The notes beneath the pieces were generated by a model, which saw only the letters and a list, made by a program, of their open reading frames with translations, was not told the origin of the DNA and ran no database searches. A program made the translations under genes and the position numbers. From assembly GCA_046303115.1 (NCBI GenBank), contig JBKCGZ010000102.1, positions 1 to 12,430 of the forward strand: a DNA stretch of 12,430 bases. Direction: 5' to 3'. This stretch comes from CAINEC01 sp046303115 (GTDB lineage: Bacteria; Bacteroidota; Bacteroidia; AKYH767-A; OLB10). Shown in pieces: positions 6,639-12,430 of the stretch; the first letter of the stretch is position 1, and the number at the start of each line of letters is the position of its first letter.

Positions 6639-7004
6639 ATGAAGTATTTTCATTTTAAATCAGACCAAAAAAATAAATTTTCTATAGTTATTGCCATTCC
6701 TCTCTTTTGGTTTGGATTGACTTATCTATTCATGATTTTATTTTATCTTGAACATAGGCGATTACCTATCCCTTCATTCGATGACCCAAAAAATGAATCA
6801 TATAGTTTTCTTTATCTAATAATTGCATCTGGCTTTTTTATTGCACTACTATCCTATTTTTATACAATAATTTTTACAATTAAAAACATAAAAAATCAAA
6901 ATATTAAATTGGCCAAAAAAGCAATTTTTTTTATAAGCATAATATTATTTACAATCCAATTGAAATATGATCCATTTGATTTGATACTATGGATTGGTGA
7001 TTAA
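6639..7004 (+). CDS. Small three-helix membrane protein
   Basis: Not recognised. It is a 121-residue protein with three strongly hydrophobic segments, at about 14-36 ('FSIVIAIPLFWFGLTYLFMI'), 56-82 ('LYLIIASGFFIALLSYFYTI') and 95-111 ('AIFFISIILFTIQ'). The loop between helices 1 and 2 is polar ('EHRRLPIPSFDDPKNE') and a Lys/Asn-rich stretch precedes helix 3. It starts 49 bp after the DUF2805 gene on the same strand, so read-through is possible, but a degenerate -7 element (TACGTTTC, 6625-6632) just before the ATG could give it its own start. Its stop is one base from the stop of the convergent peptidase-like gene. The composition, start and membrane pattern support a real gene. Confidence 0.65.
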   Translation: MKYFHFKSDQKNKFSIVIAIPLFWFGLTYLFMILFYLEHRRLPIPSFDDPKNESYSFLYLIIASGFFIALLSYFYTIIFTIKNIKNQNIKLAKKAIFFISIILFTIQLKYDPFDLILWIGD

Positions 7005-7005
7005 G

Positions 7006-7659
7006 TTACCGTAAAGTAATATGCAAACAACCCTGGGCCCGTTCGTATTTTACATAACATTTTTCTTCCTCACGCAATTTCTTTAAAGCCTGCACAAGCG
7101 CATCCAATTGAGCAATATTATTTCCAAATCGGACATAACTAATATCAATAGTTTTACCTTTTAAATGTGCGGAATTTGTAACGGCGTTAACATTGTTTCC
7201 CATTAGTTGTCGTGCAGACCTTCTAGATCTTGTTGCACTTGTTATTTCAAAACGAACATAGTTTAAATTACCCAGCTCTGTTTTATAATTACGAACTAGC
7301 TCCTCTAAGAACACTCCTACTTTTGGTAAAACATATGGACGTGAAAAATCCATATCGCTAATTATGTAATCATCGTTCGTCTTTAATTCAATTAATACAC
7401 CTTTGTTTTTTAATTTATCTAAATCTTCTAGTTCCTTTTGAGGCTTAATCACATTTTTCTTTAATGCAAGCTCATGTGTTTTTACATCATCAGGAAAATA
7501 TTGATCACAATTTTTACATGTAGCGTTTTTTCGAGATTTTGAGTCAATATACGTTTTGACTTCATACTTTAATAATCCTCGATATAAAAAAAGAAAAATC
7601 AATAGTACAAATCCAACACTTATTAGTACAATATTTCTGATTGAATTATCTTTTTTCAT
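7006..7659 (-). CDS. Membrane-anchored DUF5715 / M15-like domain protein
   Basis: A 217-residue protein with one N-terminal transmembrane anchor (about 8-28) and a periplasmic remainder. A CxxC (C48-K-N-C51) follows the anchor. The C-terminal domain (about 108-217) shows the pattern 'YVRFEITSATRSRRSAR', 'NSAHLKGKTIDISYVRF', 'CYVKYERAQGCLHIT'. This matches Bacteroidota DUF5715 proteins and the D-Ala-D-Ala carboxypeptidase (M15/LAS) fold. H165, D172 and H213 occupy the places of the zinc ligands of that fold (S-x-H...D...H). I infer a periplasmic cell-wall peptidase or binding protein. It overlaps the preceding small membrane gene by 14 bp and is the last gene of the GH99 operon. It ends one base from the convergent gene's stop, with no terminator between them. 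Confidence 0.7.
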   Translation of the reverse strand: MKKDNSIRNIVLISVGFVLLIFLFLYRGLLKYEVKTYIDSKSRKNATCKNCDQYFPDDVKTHELALKKNVIKPQKELEDLDKLKNKGVLIELKTNDDYIISDMDFSRPYVLPKVGVFLEELVRNYKTELGNLNYVRFEITSATRSRRSARQLMGNNVNAVTNSAHLKGKTIDISYVRFGNNIAQLDALVQALKKLREEEKCYVKYERAQGCLHITLR

Positions 7660-7948
7660 TATTCACCTTCTTGAAATAAACTTCATAAATCAACCATGCT
7701 GCAACTAACACATCAATAACTAGCCAGAATGACCTATCAAAATGAACTTTATAGAAAGGCTGAAACATGAATGATAATATTAAATATAAAACCACCTTGG
7801 GCTTCTTTGATGCATATGCTTGAAAAGCCAATATTCCGAATCCAAAAGTTGCTGCATATCGAACAAATAAATAATAGCTGTAAGGGAACGGAATTAAGCA
7901 GAGTAAAAGTATAACCGCCAGAAAAATTTTAAGGTCTCGTATTTTCAT
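7646..7948 (-). CDS. Small membrane protein, DUF6804-like
   Basis: A 100-residue protein with about four short hydrophobic segments: 6-25, 28-46, 52-66 and 73-91. Features are a proline-bracketed 'IPFPYSYYLFVRYAA' in the first half, 'FMFQPFYKVHFDRSFWLVID' in the second, and a basic tail. The 'FPYxYYxLxR' and 'F-P(F/I)xxVxxxRxxWxxID' pattern resembles the DUF6804 family of small membrane proteins; this is from memory and moderately sure. Function is unknown. It lies 19 bp after the GH99 stop and overlaps the next gene by 14 bp, so it is the middle gene of an apparent three-gene unit. Confidence 0.65.
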   Translation of the reverse strand: MKIRDLKIFLAVILLLCLIPFPYSYYLFVRYAATFGFGILAFQAYASKKPKVVLYLILSFMFQPFYKVHFDRSFWLVIDVLVAAWLIYEVYFKKVNNEKR

Positions 7949-7967
7949 ACTTCTAAAATAAATATTT

Positions 7968-9077
7968 TTATTTAATCTTCGAAAGATTCCAACTATTCAA
8001 CCAATATTTTGTCCTAGTTATATAATAATCATTTGGCCGACCTTCATAATCCAAATACAAGGCATCTTTAAACTGGTATGATTGAGCAGGCTCGATTTGT
8101 GTTCCTTCATGCCATTCGTTAAAGGAGGTTACCGCTATCCAATCGAGTTTACATTTGATAGCATCCTCAAAAAAACGATCATAATACCTACCCTTTTCTC
8201 TATCTTTTGTATTCTTTTTATTCCATGGTCGGATACGATTATCATTATACCCTGGCCCTACTGATGGAATAAATTTCAAATTGTTATTCTTAGCAAATGC
8301 ATTTAAATAATTCCAATTATCGGGATTGGCACCATAAGTAAAGCCACGACTTGCAAAATACGTATACATACCATCAAAGCCTGCCTTCTGAAAAAATGCC
8401 GTATCCTCTTTCCAGCAAAATAAACCGATAACATCTGAATCGTATTTTGTCTTGCGAAATTTAAGTTCATCGGAATTATTACCTAAAACCTTATTCCATT
8501 CTACAGCATCAATCATATAAGAATCATACACAAAGAACAATGGCTTTTTAGTTGTTTCATCACGATAAAATGATTTCTCATTTCCAAATTGATTAATAAT
8601 AAAAATCATTTGCTGCACCGTCATCATCGTTGTTTTTCGAACACAAGGTTCAATCTGAAAACATACTTTTAAATTAGATTCAGCAGCATATTTAAAAATT
8701 AATGGAAGACTCTTATACGTATAATCCGATTCACCTAACCATGTAACCGCAACAATGCTAAATCCCGCTTTCGCCAATTGTTGCATATGTGTTTTCACTA
8801 CAATTGAATCAGCACTCGAATACTCTCCTAACTCAGGAAAATAATTCGCGCCAATATCACCATTGCCTAGAAACAGTTTTGTCGTCGTATCCTTATCATT
8901 TTCGGGCATTACAGGATGTTTCCAATGATAATTATCTCCATCGATTGCTTTACTTCCAAACCAGTTATAATAAAAGCAAATGGTGTTAGGGATTTGTTGT
9001 GCCGAAATCCGACAATAAAAAAACAAGCATAAAAAGAGTATTTTCGTGAAAGGATTAATTTGATGCCGATTATTCAT
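7968..9077 (-). CDS. GH99 endo-alpha-1,2-mannosidase-like glycoside hydrolase
   Basis: A 369-residue secreted enzyme: signal peptide at 1-26 (hydrophobic core 'ILFLCLFFYCRISA', then QQIP) and one complete GH99 (beta/alpha)8 domain at about 32-365. Family landmarks appear in order: 'FYYNWFGS..DG..YHWKHPV' (35-56), 'GANYFPELGEYSS' (76-88), 'CFQIEP' (139-144), 'GFDGMYTYFASRGFTYG' (233-249), 'FIPSVGPGYND' (269-279), 'IRPWN' and 'TSFNEWHEGTQIEP' (317-330). E321 and E324 in the last motif match the catalytic pair of GH99, and E143 a conserved active-site acid. The family cleaves internal alpha-1,2-mannosidic bonds in Glc/Man-Man glycans, as in yeast mannan or N-glycans. There is no T9SS tail and no SusC/SusD neighbour. 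It leads an apparent operon with two membrane-protein genes. Confidence 0.93.
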   Translation of the reverse strand: MNNRHQINPFTKILFLCLFFYCRISAQQIPNTICFYYNWFGSKAIDGDNYHWKHPVMPENDKDTTTKLFLGNGDIGANYFPELGEYSSADSIVVKTHMQQLAKAGFSIVAVTWLGESDYTYKSLPLIFKYAAESNLKVCFQIEPCVRKTTMMTVQQMIFIINQFGNEKSFYRDETTKKPLFFVYDSYMIDAVEWNKVLGNNSDELKFRKTKYDSDVIGLFCWKEDTAFFQKAGFDGMYTYFASRGFTYGANPDNWNYLNAFAKNNNLKFIPSVGPGYNDNRIRPWNKKNTKDREKGRYYDRFFEDAIKCKLDWIAVTSFNEWHEGTQIEPAQSYQFKDALYLDYEGRPNDYYITRTKYWLNSWNLSKIK

Positions 9078-9081
9078 ATGA

Positions 9082-9114
9082 CAAATTTAAAATTATACTT
9101 GATAGAAGGCACAA
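9082..9114 (-). promoter_or_regulatory. Promoter of the GH99 operon
   Basis: On the minus strand, TTG (9112-9114), a 22-base spacer and TAAATTTG (9082-9089) match the Bacteroidota TTG/TAnnTTTG consensus. The -7 box ends only four bases before the ATG at 9077, implying an almost or fully leaderless mRNA. Confidence 0.6.
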
Positions 9115-9147
9115 GTTAATCGAAGTAAAAGAAACTTAGACATATTG

Positions 9148-9813
9148 ATGAAAACGAAATTTATTAAAGGACTTTTCTTTTGCCTCTGCTGGATGCATAC
9201 CTATTTTGCAGATGCGCAAACAATCCCTATCGCAATTGTATATCATCAAAAGGAAATCAAACTAATCGATTCTGTTGATTCAAATGACTTTCAATTTTCG
9301 AAGTTTAAATTTTACTTATCGAATGTACGATTTTATAATTCAGACAATCTTGTTGATGAAGAATCTTATAGTTATCATTTAATTGATTTAATGGACACAT
9401 CAAAAAACGAGTTGTTAATGAAGAGAAATAACAACATTGCTTTTAATCAAATTGTATTCAATTTAGGAGTTGATTCAGCAACCAATGTAGCAGGTGCATT
9501 AGAAGGCGATTTAGACCCAATGAACAATATGTATTGGACATGGCAAAGTGGATATATCAATTTAAAGTTAGAAGGTGTTTTCGATAATAGAATCAAAAGA
9601 GAATATCATTTAGGAGGATATTTACAACCGTTTAATTCACTTCAAACGATAAAACTTGAATGGAAAAATTCATCTACAATGAAAATTTATATTCACCTAG
9701 ATGATTTTATAAGGTCAATTCCTGATTCGATACCACCACAAATTATGTCACCTGGCTCAAGCTCGGTTTATCTATCTAAATTATTTGCTAAATCGATTTC
9801 AAGTGAAAAATAA
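9148..9813 (+). CDS. MbnP-family copper-associated protein
   Basis: The ATG at 9148 (221 residues) is preferred over a TTG codon just upstream. A signal peptide (MKTKFIKGLFFCLCWMHTYFADA, then QTIPI) sends it to the periplasm. The mature protein is beta-rich and carries the MbnP-family pattern: 'FSKFKFYLSNVRF' (~50-62), 'FNLGVD' (104-109), 'LEGDLDPMNNMYWTWQSGYI' (118-137), and 'YHLGGY' with H154. Methanobactin-operon MbnP is modified by its partner MbnH, which oxidises a Trp to kynurenine as part of a Cu(I) site; here W130 and W132 are the candidates. The gene overlaps the di-heme peroxidase gene by 11 bp, exactly the MbnP-MbnH arrangement. No methanobactin precursor or MbnB/MbnC gene is visible. 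Family membership is strong; copper binding is inferred from the family. Confidence 0.85.
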   Translation: MKTKFIKGLFFCLCWMHTYFADAQTIPIAIVYHQKEIKLIDSVDSNDFQFSKFKFYLSNVRFYNSDNLVDEESYSYHLIDLMDTSKNELLMKRNNNIAFNQIVFNLGVDSATNVAGALEGDLDPMNNMYWTWQSGYINLKLEGVFDNRIKREYHLGGYLQPFNSLQTIKLEWKNSSTMKIYIHLDDFIRSIPDSIPPQIMSPGSSSVYLSKLFAKSISSEK

Positions 9814-10840
9814 ACTAAGGGCTATTTTCTTTTTTGCTTGCATAGCGATTCTGTTGTTTAGTTACAAGAAAGCTACCTTACCCACTGATAAATGGCCCAA
9901 AAAGGTTTATGTCATCAATGACAACTCTAACCTTAAGGCCTTAACTTTACTAGGTAAAATACTATTTTACGACCCTGTTTTATCATTAGATAGTAGTACA
10001 AGTTGCTCATCTTGTCATTCTCCTTTCAATGCCTTTGCACATACTGACCATGCATTGAGTCATGGCATAGATAATAAAATCGGATTTCGAAATGCACCTA
10101 CGCTCGTTAACTTAGCTTATCAACCAATCTTTATGTGGGACGGCGCTATCAATCATCTCGAAATGCAGTCTCTTGCCCCTATCACCAATCCTAATGAAAT
10201 GAATGAATCAATAGAACATGTTGTTTCAAAATTAAATTATCAATCATTCTATCGACGATTATTTAATAATGCATTTAATGATTCGATTATAACTGGAACT
10301 AAAACATTAAAAGCTATTGCAGCATTTATGGCATCGATTGAAAGTAATTCTTCAAAATATGATTTAGCTATGAATGGACAAGCTGAATTTACAGAGCAAG
10401 AGAAAAACGGATTAAAATTATTCTCCGAGCATTGTAGCAATTGTCATACTCCACCCCTATTCACCAATTTCAGTTTTCAAAATAATGGATTAATGCCAGA
10501 TTCTTCATTAAAAGATGGTGGAAGAATTCGTCAGACGAAACAAATAATTGATTCATTAAAGTTTAAAGTACCTACCCTGCGAAATATTGAATTTACATTT
10601 CCGTATATGCATGATGGTCGTTTTATAACACTGACGGAGGTTTTGAATTTTTATGCTGGACATTCTAATAAAAATTCGATGATAGCACCAGTATTAAAAT
10701 CTGCTGTTAACTTATCTTCGAATGATAAGGTAGATCTAATTGCATTTCTTTTAACTTTGAGTGATAGGAAATTCTTATTTGATAAGCGATATGCCTATCC
10801 GAAATCAGAAATTGATTCATTGAGAAAATTAACCCAATGA
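9803..10840 (+). CDS. MauG/MbnH-type di-heme cytochrome c peroxidase family protein
   Basis: No ATG exists near the start. The GTG at 9803 is chosen because it gives a signal/anchor peptide (MKNKLRAIFFFACIAILLFS) and an 11-bp overlap with mbnP; a TTG at 9785 is the alternative. The 345-residue periplasmic enzyme has two c-type heme sites, C68-S-S-C-H72 and C211-S-N-C-H215. It also has the bacterial CCP/MauG signatures 'GKILFYDPVLS', 'RNAPTLVNLAYQPIFMWDG', 'KVPTLRNIEFTFPYMHDGRF' and 'TLTEVLNFYAGH'. The last segment offers Tyr (Y284) where MauG-like enzymes place a Tyr axial ligand, and the Met-containing 'MGxxQLG'-type stretch of classical peroxidases is absent. This favours a protein-modifying MauG/MbnH role over plain H2O2 removal. 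By analogy it should oxidise a Trp in the MbnP encoded just upstream; that is inference. Confidence 0.87.
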   Translation: MKNKLRAIFFFACIAILLFSYKKATLPTDKWPKKVYVINDNSNLKALTLLGKILFYDPVLSLDSSTSCSSCHSPFNAFAHTDHALSHGIDNKIGFRNAPTLVNLAYQPIFMWDGAINHLEMQSLAPITNPNEMNESIEHVVSKLNYQSFYRRLFNNAFNDSIITGTKTLKAIAAFMASIESNSSKYDLAMNGQAEFTEQEKNGLKLFSEHCSNCHTPPLFTNFSFQNNGLMPDSSLKDGGRIRQTKQIIDSLKFKVPTLRNIEFTFPYMHDGRFITLTEVLNFYAGHSNKNSMIAPVLKSAVNLSSNDKVDLIAFLLTLSDRKFLFDKRYAYPKSEIDSLRKLTQ

Positions 10841-10898
10841 CAACCGCAAGTAAAAATCCTCAGTGACAACTAAGTCGATTCATAAAACCTAATCAAAC

Positions 10899-12272
10899 AT
10901 GAAAAAATTAATTTTAATAGTAACGTTTTCTTTTATTGCCTCGATGGCGTTAGCACAAGGACCAGAAATCACTTCTTGGTTGCTAAACACAAACGGAGCA
11001 ATGGGTCAACATTATGTAAATGGAAATTCAACACCGATTCAAGATGCTGATTCCGTAAATGTCAAAACAGTTTTATATTCGACTAACTGGGTTTATGTGA
11101 GAGCAAACGGAGTTCCGTCCTATATCACAGGTCCTTTTTTAGATGGAAATCCTTCTTTTACAACAAGTCAGAATGCTATTTTTAAGATATCAAGAAATCC
11201 TGTACAAAATACAGGAACTCCGACGGCAACCAATGGAGGTAACATCGGAATTTTCGTTAATGGAGTAGCGTTATTTGACTACCGTGATGGTGTCGCTTGG
11301 AACGCTACTTCAAATTCACTTTGTGGTGGACCAGGTAATCCTCCTTGCCCAGGTGGAATGGGAGCATCGATGGATTGGAACAGAGATGCTATTCGTGCAG
11401 AAAGAGCGGGGTTTGATTGTGCAAAAGGACATCCAGCAATGGGTAATTATCATCATCATCAAAATCCGAGTGCATTTAATCTTGATTTGAATGTAATTTC
11501 TACAATTTGTAATTTATATGCTGCTGATGGATTATATGTGATTGACAGTACTACGCACTCTCCATTAATTGGATATGCGTATGATGGATTTCCAATATAT
11601 GGTGCTTATGGTTATCAAAACACCAATGGCACAGGTGGAATAGTAAGAATGAAATCTGGTTATCATTTACGTAACATCACAACACGAACAACGAGTCCAA
11701 CAGGTGCAACAGTTACTGCTGGTCCTGCTGTTAGTACAACCTATCCGTTAGGTTATTTTAGAGAAGATTACGAGTACATTGCGGCTCCTGGACAACAAGA
11801 TGTATTAGATGTTCACAATGGGAGATTTTGTGTAACACCTGAATATCCGAATGGCATCTATTGTTATTTCGCAACTGTTGATGCTAATTGGAATTCTGCA
11901 TATCCGTATGTTGTTGGTCCTACTTTTTATGGAACAAAAACAGCTGTAAAAGTGACTTCGATAACAGAACCAGTTACTATCTATACGCCCTCTACATCAG
12001 GAATAAATGAGGCAAAGAACAATAATCTTTACTTTAATGCTTTCCCAAATCCTTCTTCTGAATTTATTGCGGTACAGTTTAGCGGATTATTAAAAGAAGA
12101 TATAACGGTAAGCCTATACGATTTAAACGGAAGATTACTTCAATCACAAACGATTGTAGCAGGAAGCACCATTGGATATTTTGATGTAAGAACTTTGTAT
12201 GCTGGTGAGTATATTTTGAAGTGCACGAATAATGAGTTTACGAGTCAGAAAAGAGTATCGATAGTTAAGTAG
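10899..12272 (+). CDS. YHYH-domain protein with T9SS sorting tail
   Basis: A 457-residue secreted protein: signal peptide (MKKLILIVTFSFIASMALAQ, 1-20), a YHYH domain (about 100-345) and a type A T9SS domain (about 376-457; 'FNAFPNPSSEFIAVQF', 'LYDLNGRLLQSQ', 'LYAGEYILKC', 'KRVSIVK'). The YHYH family is recognised from 'CAKGHPAMGNYHHHQNP' (174-190), 'IGYAYDGFPIYGAYGY' (224-239) and 'LDVHNGRFCVTPEYPNGIY' (303-321). The eponymous motif is Y184-H-H-H187 here rather than YHYH. H178, H185-H187 and H220 form a histidine set that could bind a metal. The family has no established enzymatic role to my knowledge. It follows the di-heme gene by 58 bp with no promoter or terminator between, so the three genes look co-transcribed. 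It should be exported to the cell surface, unlike its periplasmic partners. Confidence 0.87.
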   Translation: MKKLILIVTFSFIASMALAQGPEITSWLLNTNGAMGQHYVNGNSTPIQDADSVNVKTVLYSTNWVYVRANGVPSYITGPFLDGNPSFTTSQNAIFKISRNPVQNTGTPTATNGGNIGIFVNGVALFDYRDGVAWNATSNSLCGGPGNPPCPGGMGASMDWNRDAIRAERAGFDCAKGHPAMGNYHHHQNPSAFNLDLNVISTICNLYAADGLYVIDSTTHSPLIGYAYDGFPIYGAYGYQNTNGTGGIVRMKSGYHLRNITTRTTSPTGATVTAGPAVSTTYPLGYFREDYEYIAAPGQQDVLDVHNGRFCVTPEYPNGIYCYFATVDANWNSAYPYVVGPTFYGTKTAVKVTSITEPVTIYTPSTSGINEAKNNNLYFNAFPNPSSEFIAVQFSGLLKEDITVSLYDLNGRLLQSQTIVAGSTIGYFDVRTLYAGEYILKCTNNEFTSQKRVSIVK

Positions 12273-12278
12273 ATATCT

Positions 12279-12308
12279 TACAAGACTGGATTTTAACCCA
12301 GCCTTGTA
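12279..12308 (+). other. Hairpin just after the YHYH gene
   Basis: TACAAGACTGG (12279-12289) and CCAGCCTTGTA (12298-12308) form an inverted repeat with 10 of 11 pairs and an 8-base loop, 6 bp after the stop. The mismatch is A-C on the plus-strand RNA, and no T-run follows, so it is not itself a good terminator. It may protect the 3' end of the transcript. Confidence 0.4.
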
Positions 12309-12329
12309 CATAAAAACGCTATTTTATCA

Positions 12330-12358
12330 GGGAAAGGTTTTAAACTTTTCCCTTTTTT
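12330..12358 (+). terminator. Rho-independent terminator of the mbnP-peroxidase-YHYH operon
   Basis: Arms GGGAAAGGTTT and AAACTTTTCCC (12330-12352) pair throughout with one G-U, followed by TTTTTT (12353-12358). It closes the three-gene operon and separates it from the next plus-strand gene. Confidence 0.85.
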
Positions 12359-12368
12359 AAATAAATCA

Positions 12369-12398
12369 TTGCTTTCAATTAATCAATTAGTAAATTTG
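12369..12398 (+). promoter_or_regulatory. Promoter of the right-edge gene
   Basis: TTG (12369-12371), a 19-base spacer and TAAATTTG (12391-12398) match the Bacteroidota promoter consensus closely. The box ends four bases before the ATG at 12403, the same spacing as in the GH99 promoter. Confidence 0.65.
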
Positions 12399-12402
12399 AT
12401 AT

Positions 12403-12430
12403 ATGATTAAGAAACTATTTTATTTTTTAC
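12403..12430 (+). CDS. Start of an exported-protein gene, cut by the window edge
   Basis: Only the first nine codons are present (MIKKLFYFL). The two lysines followed by hydrophobic residues look like a signal peptide or membrane anchor. The start is supported by a well-formed promoter four bases upstream. The product cannot be identified. Confidence 0.45.

Noticed and set aside
8789..8989. Plus-strand frames antisense to the GH99 gene (also 8082-8264)
   Set aside because: The opposite strand encodes a complete GH99 domain with all catalytic motifs across these positions.
9078..9147. Possible methanobactin-type precursor peptide upstream of the MbnP gene
   Set aside because: The 70-base gap has no ATG-initiated small frame with the paired Cys core expected of such a peptide, and no MbnB/MbnC genes are present.
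11275..11490. A 71-codon plus-strand frame inside the YHYH gene
   Set aside because: It is a frame-shifted shadow of the most conserved part of the YHYH domain, with runs of Ile and Gln and no start context.
12279..12308. First hairpin after the YHYH gene as the operon terminator
   Set aside because: No T-run follows and the plus-strand stem has an A-C mismatch; the hairpin with TTTTTT at 12330-12358 is far better.

Overview
The window reads as chromosomal DNA from a member of the Bacteroidota, most likely a flavobacterium-like lineage. The sequence is AT-rich. Two secreted proteins end in Por/type IX secretion (T9SS) type A sorting domains. No convincing Shine-Dalgarno sequences are visible. 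Several start regions carry the TAnnTTTG -7 element typical of Bacteroidota promoters. I see no rRNA, tRNA, CRISPR array, transposase or phage gene.

Left part (1-5266, all minus strand). A two-gene ABC-2 exporter (ATPase then permease, overlapping by 23 bp) is followed 10 bp later by a LolA-like periplasmic protein cut by the window edge. Upstream of it lie two secreted proteins: an unrecognised 214-residue protein and a protein with two SH3b-like domains. Next are a complete DeoD-type purine nucleoside phosphorylase with all key active-site residues, and a secreted two-PKD-domain T9SS protein that ends at a clear rho-independent terminator.

Middle (5267-7004, plus strand). A 364-bp divergent intergenic region leads to a short-chain dehydrogenase/reductase homologue that lacks the catalytic tyrosine. 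It is translationally coupled (TAATG) to a small DUF2805/TIGR03643 protein. A three-helix membrane protein follows.

Second minus-strand block (7006-9077). A probable three-gene operon starts at a TAAATTTG promoter. It encodes a secreted GH99 endo-alpha-mannosidase-like enzyme, a 100-residue membrane protein, and a membrane-anchored protein with an M15/DUF5715-like C-terminal domain.

Right part (9148-12358, plus strand). This is the most interesting locus: an MbnP-family protein, a MauG/MbnH-type di-heme peroxidase overlapping it by 11 bp, and a YHYH-domain protein with a T9SS tail, closed by a strong terminator. MbnP/MbnH pairs are known from methanobactin operons, where the di-heme enzyme oxidises a tryptophan of MbnP to kynurenine and so creates a copper site. 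Here the pair sits without any visible methanobactin precursor or biosynthesis gene and with a histidine-rich secreted third partner. I infer a self-contained copper-handling (or other oxidatively matured metal-binding) system at the cell envelope. A new gene starts at the far right edge behind another TAAATTTG promoter.
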